Shown here: positions 32,061 through 41,956 of the stretch, in pieces
Numbering within the stretch: position 1 is the first letter of the stretch
Layout of the letters: each line of letters starts with the position of its first letter
Assembly (NCBI GenBank): GCA_001970955.1
Contig: MPUH01000011.1
Span: 115,482-179,481 of the forward strand
DNA length: 64,000 bases
Origin: Stentor coeruleus
Lineage: Eukaryota > Ciliophora > Heterotrichea > Heterotrichida > Stentoridae
Direction: 5' to 3'
The notes under the pieces: model-generated
Told to the model about the DNA's origin: nothing
The model's database searches: none
What the model saw: only the letters and a program-made list of their open reading frames with translations
Position numbers and translations under genes: made by a program

Positions 32061-33146
32061 TTTATATAAGATCTTAGATTATTGTATGTTGGAAAATATT
32101 ATAGTTGTGTATTAAGCTTTAATTAGACTTTTTTGATATGTTTTTCAAGGTATTGAGAAAAATATTTTAAATGTGGGAATGAGTTTTTTTTTGGAAAATT
32201 AAAGATTTAGGAGATTTGAGGAATTTTAATAGGATGAAGGATTTGGAGGACTTAGAGATGAGATCATTTAGGATTGATGAAATGGTTTGGAGAAATTAGG
32301 TTTAGGTGCATTTGTGAATGCTTTTGGTTTAAAAGGATAAAGATGTTGATTGCTATATAAATGATTGATTTCATGATTTAAAATTTTGTAAAGATAAAAT
32401 GCGTGGATGGTTTTGGTTAGTTATTATGCAATATAAATTCTAATAACCTCAATGAAAATCCTAATTCTGCCAATAATCATGGAGCATTACAACTTCAATA
32501 GGAATATTATGTAGATTCTCAGAATTCATACTATTGTAGTACATTATTCAAAAAAAACTAATAAAATCTTACATATAACAAGCATTCATTTAACAACAAT
32601 GGTCTATAAAAGCTAAAGTATTATAAGTAAATATTATGCAAATTTCCAATACTCTCTGTAAATAGTATATTTTAACACATTTATTTGAATTAAAAAATTA
32701 ATCATCTAGTTTTTTATAACACGAAATTTATGAGNTTAAAACCAACTACATAATAAATTTTCTATTTTAACACATTTATTTGAATTAAAAAATTAATCAT
32801 CTAGTTTTTTATAACACGAAATTTATGAGTATAAAAAATCTTTTAGTAGCCTTGCAATATCGGAGTAGAGAATCAAGCTTTTTGCTTAGGAATTAATTAC
32901 AAGATTTTTAAAGAGGAAATTTTTATAGTAGTATTTTGCATAAGATATGCCCCAAAAGCAAGAAAACATGAAGATGATTGAAAAATAATAAGGCACAAGA
33001 ATTAGTGGTAATCACTAAGAATCACTGAAATATTGAAGGAAATAATTAGCATTTTACTTACTTACTAATAAAATTATAGCTTGACTATTGTCGAGCCCTT
33101 GCAAAAACACTTTACTTAAATAAATTTAATCTTAATAATAGTGCTT
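32061..33146. other. Intergenic with second assembly seam
   Basis: About 1.1 kb. 32161-32280 is G-rich (32 G and 2 C by hand count), upstream of the minus GST gene. A 67-bp exact duplication surrounds an N at 32735. From about 32850 to 32981 (+) one frame is open for 43 codons with coding-like residues (GVENQAFCLGINYKIFKEE) and no ATG, a possible further gene remnant. Confidence 0.55.
32668..32829 (+). repeat. 67-bp exact duplication around an N
   Basis: Bases 32668-32734 and 32763-32829 are identical, both running from tattttaacacatttattt to aaatttatgag. The N at 32735 directly follows copy one, and 28 bp separate the copies. This is the same geometry as at 18835-18970. It most likely marks an unmerged contig overlap rather than real tandem DNA. 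Confidence 0.85.
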
Positions 33147-34016
33147 TCATTTAGAATACCCCTCAAATTCCAAAAAACTGAAAGCTAGAGCTTCCTCTGA
33201 TTTTTCTCTATTCTTTGTGGCGTAAATCATTACTTTTAAAGCATCTCTTACATTATTATTACATAAAAGGGCTACAGCATTAGCTATTCCATGCGTCGCA
33301 ATCAATGAATCACAAGCTCTCACATAATAGTGAACCATACACGAATCATCAAATATTTGAGCAATCCTTACAATAGACAAAGGTAAAACTAATACCATAC
33401 AAATAATAGGATATAAATACCCTCTACGTAATATAAGGGTCTTTGAAGGATTTTTTTCATTTATCCTAATAGTACAATATAGTTTTTTATATATCAAGCA
33501 TGTAAGTAATATAAATATCCAGTATGGTAAATATACAATACAAAATCGCCATATATTACCAGTAGTAGTATTTTCCAAAGAGCAAATCCCATCATGATAT
33601 CCAATGCTATTAAAAACAAATGGTAAAGCTTGGATAAATCCTAAGATTGGATAGGAAATTATGAACCATTTCCTATGATAACTACTTTTTATTGTTTGTT
33701 TTTTGACTATAATGTTGTATAAAGCTATACAGATACATAAGGACCAGGAACAATTTGAGAGAGTTGTAAAAGAAAGTATATATCCGAAAGGTAAGCATAA
33801 AGACGAAGTTGGGTGTATAATTGCAGGCAAAATCAGAGCGATGGAACGAAAAAAATCATTTATCGACATGTAAATAATGATTTTCAGAGTTAGATAGTCT
33901 AATATTTTCCCAAATACACACATGGCTATAACAGCAATACTTGAGATCATAGAAATAATTGAAATTATTATTAGCACATACATCTGGATTTCTGAAATGT
34001 GGTTATTGCATCCCAT
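33147..34016 (-). CDS. Seven-helix receptor, cAMP-receptor (cAR) type
   Basis: Intronless, 289 aa, with seven hydrophobic segments. They start at YVLIIISIISMISSIAVI and IIIYMSINDFFRSIALILPA; the S-x-x-D in helix 2 is typical. Cys residues in the third helix region (LSNCSWSLCICIALYNIIV) and the second loop (DGICSLENTT) could form the usual disulfide. The pattern resembles the Dictyostelium cAMP-receptor-like family (class E), common in protists. The intracellular C-tail is short and charged. There is no signal peptide, as is usual for this family. The ligand is unknown. A G-protein-coupled sensing role is expected from the family. Confidence 0.75.
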   Translation of the reverse strand: MGCNNHISEIQMYVLIIISIISMISSIAVIAMCVFGKILDYLTLKIIIYMSINDFFRSIALILPAIIHPTSSLCLPFGYILSFTTLSNCSWSLCICIALYNIIVKKQTIKSSYHRKWFIISYPILGFIQALPFVFNSIGYHDGICSLENTTTGNIWRFCIVYLPYWIFILLTCLIYKKLYCTIRINEKNPSKTLILRRGYLYPIICMVLVLPLSIVRIAQIFDDSCMVHYYVRACDSLIATHGIANAVALLCNNNVRDALKVMIYATKNREKSEEALAFSFLEFEGYSK

Positions 34017-34671
34017 TTTTATAATAAAATTATAAGCTATTTGTAATGGTATTACTAAAAATTGCCCTAATTATAGTAGAAAAATTATTTTATGTCATGA
34101 TAGGAATTTAATAAGATAAATGTAAAATTTGTTTATATTAAAGGAAATAAAGTTTAATAGTATTAATAAAGCTAGAGTAAATTAAATGTATTATAATAAA
34201 AATAGTATTTAATATTGCTCAGTTTCGATAAAAAGTTATTATATAAATCTGATTTTTATAGCTTTTCTCATTGTATATGCATAAGGGAAATTAAATATAG
34301 TCTATAAACTTAATTTTTCCTTTATTTATTATATAAAAATATCATTTAACTACTAGTTTTTTTATTCAGCTACTATCACCCTATAGCATTTCAAAATATT
34401 ATATCATACAAATACTTATCAATTAATCTATCTAAAGAAACATAACCAATTAATATCACTTTTTTTTACAATATAATATACAATAAATTTATATACAGAA
34501 TTGTTTATACGTACTTATCGGAATCAAACCACACCATTACTGAAATTTTTTAATTCTTAGAATCAATACTCACATGCATTTCTTACATAATAATTAGCTT
34601 TAACTTTATCATCTCTTGCCTTTTGTTAGAATGAAAAAATAGCATTACAAAAGTTAAAAAAATATTATTTC
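34017..34671. other. Divergent intergenic region
   Basis: About 650 bp between divergent starts, very AT-rich. The 34360-34670 part is C-biased. No RNA or repeat. Confidence 0.6.
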
Positions 34672-35598
34672 ATGGGAAATTGCTGCAAGATAAAAACCGT
34701 GCCATATAAATATTCTGAACATGATGATGGATCTACTCATCGAACAGATGGAATTGTACTAAGATCTGATGATGTAATCACAAGTCTAAGTAGTTATTCA
34801 AACACTTGGGCCTTAAGCCAGGATTTCTGTATTTCCTTATATTCTGACTTTGTTTTAACCTCATCTTATACAACATCAGAAAGAGTTCGATGTCTTAAAC
34901 TTATTGACAACAGTCTTATATACTGTGGGAAAAACGTGACAATATTAAATCTCTCAGGAAGTGACCGCGGAAAGATGCAAGGCCACGAAAGGTCGATAAA
35001 TTCAATAGACCTAAACGCAAACACTTTAGTCACAGGTAGCGCGGACTGGTCTCTCCGGCTTTGGGACTTAGAAAAATGTGAAGAAATCTGCAAAAGCGTG
35101 ATAAACTGGAACGTCGTCACATCATTAAAATACTCAAACAACGAAATAATCCAAACAAGCGAAGATTTACGCTTACGTATCTGGGACTCAAGAGATTTTA
35201 AATTAGCAATCAGCTCTATTTGCAATGTTGGGGACAATTTTGCTAATTGTTGTGATGTAAAAGATTATTATATTGCAACAGGGCATAGAGGTTTTGGGGG
35301 AAATGGCTGTGATGTAAAACTTTGGGATATGAGAAAGCTTCAAACAAGTATAGCAGAGATGAAAGGGCATGACGAAGCTGTAGAGTCTGTAAAATTTATA
35401 GGGAGACACCTGATCTCATGCGGAAAAGACGGAAAATTACTTAACTTTAACCTAGACGCTCAGCTGAAAAACAGCTGGGAACATAAAAACAAGAAGCCAT
35501 TTTCGGTCATGGAGACCTTTAAACAAGGGATCTTAGCAGGGTCAGTCGAACCAAGGGTGTATTTTTTTTCTGTCAACCCTTTTGTCCATGAAGCCTAG
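34672..35598 (+). CDS. WDR31: WDR31-like WD40 protein, N-acylated
   Basis: Intronless, 308 aa, with about six WD repeats (GHERSINSID...VTGSADWSLRLWDLE; KGHDEAVESVKFIG...ISCGKDGKL). Recognisable WDR31-type stretches are NVVTSLKY...IIQTSEDLRLRIWDSR and the insert HRGFGGNGCDVKLWDMRK, which parallels a GFGGEGCEATLWD segment in the vertebrate protein. The N-terminus MGNCCKIKTVPYKYSE fits N-myristoylation plus palmitoylation; the vertebrate protein has a comparable MG-type start followed by a TYKY segment. WDR31 is linked to ciliary trafficking together with the ELMOD and RP2 GAPs. I infer a cilium-membrane role here. The same-strand TMEM16 gene begins 156 bp downstream. Confidence 0.8.
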   Translation: MGNCCKIKTVPYKYSEHDDGSTHRTDGIVLRSDDVITSLSSYSNTWALSQDFCISLYSDFVLTSSYTTSERVRCLKLIDNSLIYCGKNVTILNLSGSDRGKMQGHERSINSIDLNANTLVTGSADWSLRLWDLEKCEEICKSVINWNVVTSLKYSNNEIIQTSEDLRLRIWDSRDFKLAISSICNVGDNFANCCDVKDYYIATGHRGFGGNGCDVKLWDMRKLQTSIAEMKGHDEAVESVKFIGRHLISCGKDGKLLNFNLDAQLKNSWEHKNKKPFSVMETFKQGILAGSVEPRVYFFSVNPFVHEA

Positions 35599-35754
35599 TC
35601 ATGTAAGTTAATCGTGTATAGTAATTTTCTCAAAATCAGTAAATAAATGCTAAAAAAGCCTTTTATACAAATTCTATAAGAAAAAGCTAAAATTTTTCTT
35701 GTCGGATGATAAAAAATAACAAAAGCAATGAGAAAAAAATTAATGGCTTTATAA

Positions 35755-38097
35755 ATGTCTGAATCAGTACCTTTACTCCACGGCCATAGCCATCACCACG
35801 GGCTAAAGAACATGAAAGTTTATGTGATTCAGTTTCCAAGCCCATTTGATGAGAACAACAGTGACTTGAAAGAAGAAATCTTAGTGCTCGAGGCGCAAAA
35901 ACAGTTCTTTAAAGTCTTTAAGACTTCAAGAAGCATCCAAATCCCAACTCCAGGTGTAGAACAAGAGCTTCAACTTAAGAATCAACGTAAAAAGAACCTT
36001 GATGAAAATGCAATTCCTGATATGGTAAAAAAACAGGTTTCTTGGCTATTCAACTCTAACCCTGGCGAAAGTAAAATTTCTAGAAAAGAGTTCCTTCAAA
36101 CTGTGATTTCAGGAGTCCTTTTTACCATAAAATATGAACTCAACCTAGATTATACAATTCTTGAATCTAGAGATAAGGACGAACTCTTCTGTGAAATCTT
36201 CGCCAGTGAAGAATGGCTACAAAAAAAAGCTCATTCCGTAGGTTATAGGCTACAATTCCGTTCATTTGATGATGAAAATGACCCAGAGCATCTAATCAAA
36301 TATCCTTTTAAAACCGTCTCACCTTTTGCCAAATTTGAAATTCCTGAGGATTTTAAAGAGGCAGTCCATCTTTTCAAACACTATGATATAGAAGAAAATG
36401 AAACTAATGAAGGTGGTAGTCTTTTTACATATAACGATAGAGTCAGACTTATAAGAAATTCTTTGAATACTCGTTTGGATTTGCATATAATGAAAGAGTT
36501 TGAAATTTCACTAGAAGATTTTTGCCTACACTCAGAAAAGCCTTTGGAATATCTTAAAAGCGAATGGGCAATTTTAGGTAAGATGTTCACAGCTCAACCC
36601 TTAGATAAAATAAGAAATTACTTTGGAGAAAAAGCATCATTATACTTCGCTTGGATGGAAATGTATAAGAATTTCATGGTCTCTGCTGGGATTATCGGTC
36701 TAATAATTCAGGTGTTTCTTCTCGTCGGGTACTTTGACGAGACTGAAAAACAGTGGGGAAAGTATTTACAGATTTTCTTTGCCCTGTTCCTAGCTTTCTG
36801 GGCTTCATTCTTTGACCAGGTGTGGACCCGTAAGGAAAAAATCTTTGCTTGGAAATGGGGAACAACTAGTTTCTATGAAGAAGAAGAACAAAGAGGAGAG
36901 TTTAAAGGGAAAATGCATAGAGACCCTGTGTCTAACAAAATGAAAAGAAAAAGGACTAAGGAATGGTGGTATGCATTATCGAAATTCATAAGCTACAGTA
37001 TTATTTTTGTCATAATTGTTGGTGTTTTGATTATTATATGGACAATCATGTTCTTTAGATGGTTCCTTATAAATGATAAAATGACAACTATAGGTCAAAT
37101 TGCTGGAGGTGTCCTTAATGCTGTCCAAATCCGTATTATGAATATAATTTATGATAAAATCGCTACTTTACTCAATGATTGGGAAAACCATGAGACTGAG
37201 ACTGAGTATAACAACCGTTTGGCCATTAAAGTTTTTATATTTAGATTCTTCAATTCATATGCTTCATTGTTTTATTTAGCTTATTATGCTGATGAAACTG
37301 ATTGTGGTACAGGAACATGTATGGATTATTTGAGCATCCAACTTGCTCTGATTTTTGTTGTGAGTATTTTACTTAACTCAATTGAAGTTTCAGTACCTTT
37401 CTTACTTATGAAAAGAAGGATGATTTCTGAAGATATGAAAATCGCAGAAATGAAAAAGAAAAACCCTGAACTTAGAGAAAATTTATACCCTGTAGAAAAA
37501 CAAGCCAAGTTCGAAAGCTATGAATCACCATTATCAGATTATATTGAAATGATTATTGAATTTGGATATGTGGCGATATTTGGTACTGCACTTCCTGTAT
37601 TACCTTTGTTTTTGCTATTAGAAATTGTTGTTGAAGTTAGAGTTGACTCATGGAAGATTTGTAATGTATTTAAACGTGCTGACCCACATCGTAGTGAAGA
37701 TATTGGGGTGTTTAAAGACATTATTTTAGTTATGGCTTATATTGGAGCCATCAACAATGCTGGGTTGATTATTTTCACATCAGGTGTTATGATTGATATT
37801 TTTGGTAAAAATGTGACATATGGAGGCACTGAGTATCTTTTATCTTTTGTAGCCCTTGAGCATTTTATGTTATTAGGGATGTTTTTGATTTCTGTTATTA
37901 TCCCTGATGAACCAACTGTTGTGCCTAAAGGGTTGACCTGGAGTGAGAGGGTTATTAATGAAAAGCTTTATAAGACTGGAGCAACATTGAAGATGAAGAT
38001 GGGTAAGTTCCTCGTTGGCACTGCGCTTAATGAACAAGATAAAGCTCATGATGAGGACTTCCTTCTTACTGAAAGCAAGATTAGATATAACGAATAG
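35755..38097 (+). CDS. TMEM16 / anoctamin family membrane protein
   Basis: Intronless, 780 aa. After a cytoplasmic N-domain, the family block begins with IRNYFGEKASLYFAWMEMYK and contains AFWASFFDQVWTRKE. About ten hydrophobic segments follow. The calcium-site helices are visible. SDYIEMIIEFGYV has Asp595 and Glu598 where animal family members typically have Glu and Glu. VEVRVDSWK supplies Glu627 and Asp631, matching the helix-8 acidic pair. TMEM16 proteins are Ca-activated chloride channels or lipid scramblases; sequence alone cannot decide which. It ends 4 bp from the convergent gene at 38102. A His-rich patch (HGHSHHHG) near the N-terminus is a curiosity. Confidence 0.92.
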   Translation: MSESVPLLHGHSHHHGLKNMKVYVIQFPSPFDENNSDLKEEILVLEAQKQFFKVFKTSRSIQIPTPGVEQELQLKNQRKKNLDENAIPDMVKKQVSWLFNSNPGESKISRKEFLQTVISGVLFTIKYELNLDYTILESRDKDELFCEIFASEEWLQKKAHSVGYRLQFRSFDDENDPEHLIKYPFKTVSPFAKFEIPEDFKEAVHLFKHYDIEENETNEGGSLFTYNDRVRLIRNSLNTRLDLHIMKEFEISLEDFCLHSEKPLEYLKSEWAILGKMFTAQPLDKIRNYFGEKASLYFAWMEMYKNFMVSAGIIGLIIQVFLLVGYFDETEKQWGKYLQIFFALFLAFWASFFDQVWTRKEKIFAWKWGTTSFYEEEEQRGEFKGKMHRDPVSNKMKRKRTKEWWYALSKFISYSIIFVIIVGVLIIIWTIMFFRWFLINDKMTTIGQIAGGVLNAVQIRIMNIIYDKIATLLNDWENHETETEYNNRLAIKVFIFRFFNSYASLFYLAYYADETDCGTGTCMDYLSIQLALIFVVSILLNSIEVSVPFLLMKRRMISEDMKIAEMKKKNPELRENLYPVEKQAKFESYESPLSDYIEMIIEFGYVAIFGTALPVLPLFLLLEIVVEVRVDSWKICNVFKRADPHRSEDIGVFKDIILVMAYIGAINNAGLIIFTSGVMIDIFGKNVTYGGTEYLLSFVALEHFMLLGMFLISVIIPDEPTVVPKGLTWSERVINEKLYKTGATLKMKMGKFLVGTALNEQDKAHDEDFLLTESKIRYNE

Positions 38098-38101
38098 TTA
38101 G

Positions 38102-39145
38102 TTATTCAAATATTTGTCGACCTTTAGGTCTAGATGACCTCATAGTTTTAAACTCGTTTGATTGGAATAAACTTAATCTTCTTACAGTCCTTGCTGTGTT
38201 TCTTGGATCTGTCACAAACATATCAGAAGTACTCATAACCCGAATACGATCTTCTGGAAGGAAAGGTAAAGTCATTTGAGGGACTTCAAAATGAAACTTG
38301 GTATTTAAAGTTTCATCAATTCTTAGTTTGTCTTTCATTTCTGTATAATAGTCGGTCATGAGTTTTTGTAAAGTGATTATTCTTTTGGATTTCGGCCTAG
38401 ATGCATGATAATCCAAACAGTGGAAAAAATGTTTTTTCACATCTGGTGACATGCGTAATGGGACTAGTTCTGATGAGTCGAGTTTTTGTTTGATTTGTTT
38501 GACTTGAAGTTTATTTACATTACTTAGCCATGATATCCCATCATCATCTATAAAGAATTCAAATTGTCCTTGGATTAGAGTAAGATTTGATGCTTCTAAA
38601 AAGTTGGATATGGATAAGATTGCTTTAGATTCAGGAGTTGTGTCGGGGATATCGGAAAAAGTGTAATTTTTAAAGAAAACTCGACCTGGGCTTGAAGATG
38701 TTTTTATAAGGGACTGGATGGATTTGATATCAGACCACGTTGGGGACAAAGATTTGTCTAAGAGAAGGTTTACAAGAGCTTCGTTTTCTATTATTTTAAG
38801 GGAGTTAGATTGTGTGCGAATAACTGCAATATCTTTGTTACAGTAGCGGATGTAATTGTTTTCAATTATAGATCGCTGGACTGGTTCAATGGAGTATTTC
38901 TGTGGACTTTTCCTCTGTCGGACTTTTTTCATGAATAGAGAGACAATTTCATTCAATTTTATATTAGTAGTTGTCCTTAGTCGATTATTAGAAATAGTAT
39001 AAACAAAACAGGATGGTGTCCCTTGTGTAAACAATAAGGTTTCTGGTATTTGCAAACTAACATTACGCATTTCAGACAAGATCTTCATTAGCCACTGAAA
39101 ATCTTTAGTTTCAATAGGATTATCGGCATATGTATTAGACTTCAT
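38102..39145 (-). CDS. Hypothetical protein, 347 aa
   Basis: Intronless, reading toward the TMEM16 gene with only 4 bp between the stop codons. The central segment GQFEFFIDDDGISWLSNVNK resembles the strand-loop-strand of an ATP-grasp-like C-lobe (F-x-x-D-D-x-G-x-x-W), but the match is too short to call. The rest is mixed, with basic Ser/Arg patches at the end (RTVRRLSLFQSNEFK, RSSRPKGRQ). There is no signal peptide or membrane helix. Coding composition is convincing; function is unknown. Confidence 0.65.
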   Translation of the reverse strand: MKSNTYADNPIETKDFQWLMKILSEMRNVSLQIPETLLFTQGTPSCFVYTISNNRLRTTTNIKLNEIVSLFMKKVRQRKSPQKYSIEPVQRSIIENNYIRYCNKDIAVIRTQSNSLKIIENEALVNLLLDKSLSPTWSDIKSIQSLIKTSSSPGRVFFKNYTFSDIPDTTPESKAILSISNFLEASNLTLIQGQFEFFIDDDGISWLSNVNKLQVKQIKQKLDSSELVPLRMSPDVKKHFFHCLDYHASRPKSKRIITLQKLMTDYYTEMKDKLRIDETLNTKFHFEVPQMTLPFLPEDRIRVMSTSDMFVTDPRNTARTVRRLSLFQSNEFKTMRSSRPKGRQIFE

Positions 39146-39239
39146 TATTTATTAAATTTCCTTAAATACTCTAGCCATAGCTTTATCAAATATCTTTTAG
39201 CATTCATATTAATGCTTATGCTTTTTGATAATAAATTTC

Positions 39240-39965
39240 ATGTACCATGATAGATATTTACAGAGCTGCGGCTTTGAAAACATACTTAAACTGAATAAGC
39301 TTGAACTTGAATTACTGCCATCATTACGCACCCCTCCTCAAAAAATCCCTTCAAGTAGCTTTTTCCACAAAAGTCCCAGTGCTGTTTTATCTTTGAAATC
39401 TCCAAATAACCTAAGATTCCTAACACCAAACGAAGGACTAAAAAACTTTCAACTAAACAGCCCAGTTAACATAAAAACTGATAAGAAGAAACCTGATTTT
39501 GTAAGCATATTAAAACTAAAAAATCATTGTTTTAGTAGTCCTGACCTTAATCATATCGACTATACTAAGAAACCTATAATGAAATTATTTCAATTTATCC
39601 CTAAAATTAAAGCTAAACATAGCTTAAAACCTTTAGCCAGAGTACCACAAAATACCATACAATATAAAACGAAATTATCACAAAATGTTGATTTTGCTTT
39701 TGAGAATCAGAGAATAATCAAAAATAAAACACTAAAACCTAGAGAAAGGGAAAAAAAGTATGTTGAGGAAACAAAGACAAAGTTCAAACTTGCTCCTATA
39801 AAAAAAGATAGAAGTGTGTCACCGAAAATTATGGAAACAAATAAAATTGAGAAGATTGCTCAGAAAAAAGAGACTTTAAAGAGTGAGAAAGTTGTGAATA
39901 AAGATAAAATGTTTGAAAGTAAGTCACTGGCTATTACAGGCTGGGATAGTGATAATTTTCAATGA
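39240..39965 (+). CDS. Hypothetical basic protein, 241 aa
   Basis: The open frame extends upstream to a TTG at 39225, but the first in-frame ATG is 39240. It is intronless and Lys/Pro/Ser-rich. Repeated short patterns such as SFFHKSPSAVLSLKSPN and NLRFLTPNEGLKNF, and a C-terminal Lys/Glu helix (KEKKYVEETKTKF-like region), suggest a disordered microtubule- or membrane-associated protein. No domain is recognised. It is divergent from the 347-aa gene (94 bp between starts), implying a compact shared promoter. Confidence 0.6.
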   Translation: MYHDRYLQSCGFENILKLNKLELELLPSLRTPPQKIPSSSFFHKSPSAVLSLKSPNNLRFLTPNEGLKNFQLNSPVNIKTDKKKPDFVSILKLKNHCFSSPDLNHIDYTKKPIMKLFQFIPKIKAKHSLKPLARVPQNTIQYKTKLSQNVDFAFENQRIIKNKTLKPREREKKYVEETKTKFKLAPIKKDRSVSPKIMETNKIEKIAQKKETLKSEKVVNKDKMFESKSLAITGWDSDNFQ

Positions 39966-40828
39966 TTTGTATTGGGTTTTAAAATAATTTAGTAATCTTT
40001 ATAAGAATGATTTTTTATATGTGATGTTGTGTAGGAATATAGTTTTAGAATTGTTGAAGAGATTTGGAGAGGGTGATGAAAGAGAGCTACTTTTAGAGAT
40101 GGCGGGCTTGTGGGTAAAAAAAATTTTTAGATTATTTTATTGAATTTCAGGTGTAAATAACGCATTTTATGAAGTAGAAATAGTATGGATTTCTGTTTTC
40201 TTATTAATAAAATTATAAATACGTAATATATACAGTCATTGTAGTGGGACAAAATATTAACGCATGAAATTTAAAAATCATAAGTTTATAAACTTGATCA
40301 ATAACATAAAGAAAATGGGACAACTACAGTATTATATGCAAAACAGGGGTAAAACTTATATTTCTTATCCCCATAATATTTCTAAGTTCCTATAAACTTT
40401 TTCATTTCCTCATACAAATAAGCGTCAAATTTTATCACAAATTTTTTGCTTTACATATCAGAAAATAAAAAAAATTATAAAAATCCAACCTCAAAAGAAA
40501 ATAATCATCCCTTCAATTTGATCTCAACTTCCTAAATATTTTCTAGTTTCTTATGCATATAAAACCCATAAAAATCCTAATCATAAAATTTTTACCTCAC
40601 CATCCTCTTAAAAATTGCAATTTTTTCAAAAATTATCCTAAATACAGTATTTTCTCACCTTAAAATAATTTCCAACTATTTGCATCATCTAACTCAATAA
40701 AAACAGCTTTTCTTATATAGTTTTTTAAATCTTGACATATTTTTTCTAAAATTTTTAAACGCATTTTTACTAGTTATTAAATAACAAGTTTAAGCTTGAA
40801 TATAAATATAATTTAGATGCTTTTATCT
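39966..40828. other. Convergent intergenic region with skew switch
   Basis: About 860 bp. It is G-rich right after the plus gene (to about 40120), then AT-rich, and C-rich from about 40360 toward the 3' end of the minus kinase. No RNA or gene visible. Confidence 0.6.
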
Positions 40829-41956
40829 TTAAAATATTTTGCATCCTTTTTTTTGGTCTTTAATCATCTCAGATATGCATTTTTGAGTTTTTACTTCGAT
40901 TGTGTATTGTTTTTCTAATAATATTTCAGAATTATATACTTTAATATTATTTGGAACTTGTTGACGGTTTTTAAATTCCGGTAATGAACTCGACTCTTCT
41001 GTTAGGCAAAGACAGTTTTCTGCTTTTTTTGTGTCTTTTTCATGGCGTTTTTTTGTATCGGTATGCTTATGGGATTTTATTAAGCAAGTTTTGCAAGGTT
41101 TTTTTGGGTTTTTAAACAACCTTATGTTGTAATTTTCGTATTTTTCGAGAAGATTTATGAAAATGTTGAAAATAAAGTTGTAGTCTGGACAGTAGTAGAA
41201 ATTTAGACCTTTTACGTAGGTTAAGACTTGAGAGAATTCTTCTGGGAAACCTTCGAATATGGATAAAGTTGAGTAGTTCATTTTTCGAAAGCCAATTTTT
41301 GCTTCTGTGTTTTTTGATGAGTCTGGGTCAATCCAAGGAAGATTCCCACGCAGAAGATAGGCAAGACTATAGCACATTGATTCTAAATCATCTCTTCTAC
41401 TCAACTGGATTTTTGAATGAGCGTTTCTAGAAGCAAACATATGGGTGCCAATAAACCCTATATCTTCAGTCATAGGTATATGAAAAGAGCCGGCATATAT
41501 AAACGACTTGCATGACCCGAAATCAACAAGGTAAAGAATTTTACCTTCCACCAAAAACTGAGAAGGTTTAATATCCCTATGCAAAATTTCCATTGAATGC
41601 AAATTTTCAATCCTTTTTACCATCTGACAACCGATATGTGTCACTTCTGCTATAGTAAAATGATGGGAAAAGTCTTTAAAAACCTGAGAAAGATTCTTAC
41701 CAAGTCTTTGCATGACCATGTAATTATGCTCCTGATATGTTCCATATGAATATAATTTAGGAAACCCTTTCAGACCATTTAGTTTTTTCAATACTAGAAT
41801 TTCTTTTTCTATCGGACTTGGGGTTATCGACACACTTTCGACTTTTATTGCCAGTTTTTTCTTTGTCTTTGAATCGATTGCCGCATAAACAGATCCAAAT
41901 GACCCTTTTCCTATGAGCTTTTGGATCTGATATCTGTTAGCCAATAATTCATCCAT
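40829..41956 (-). CDS. Casein kinase 1-like protein, unusual catalytic loop
   Basis: The frame reaches a GTG at 41974, but the first ATG is 41956, giving 375 aa. The kinase domain includes the Gly loop GKGSFGSVYAA, Lys38 in LAIKVE, HRD at 126-128, DFG at 145-147, and CK1-style FIGTHMFASRNAH with RRDDLESMCYSLAYLL. The catalytic-loop Asn normally found in HRDIKPxNF is Gln133 here (HRDIKPSQFL). That residue coordinates Mg, so activity could be weak or lost. The C-terminal ~100 residues are Lys/Cys/His-rich (KKPCKTCLIKSHKHTDTKK) and probably regulatory. Family is confident; catalytic competence is uncertain. Confidence 0.88.
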   Translation of the reverse strand: MDELLANRYQIQKLIGKGSFGSVYAAIDSKTKKKLAIKVESVSITPSPIEKEILVLKKLNGLKGFPKLYSYGTYQEHNYMVMQRLGKNLSQVFKDFSHHFTIAEVTHIGCQMVKRIENLHSMEILHRDIKPSQFLVEGKILYLVDFGSCKSFIYAGSFHIPMTEDIGFIGTHMFASRNAHSKIQLSRRDDLESMCYSLAYLLRGNLPWIDPDSSKNTEAKIGFRKMNYSTLSIFEGFPEEFSQVLTYVKGLNFYYCPDYNFIFNIFINLLEKYENYNIRLFKNPKKPCKTCLIKSHKHTDTKKRHEKDTKKAENCLCLTEESSSLPEFKNRQQVPNNIKVYNSEILLEKQYTIEVKTQKCISEMIKDQKKGCKIF

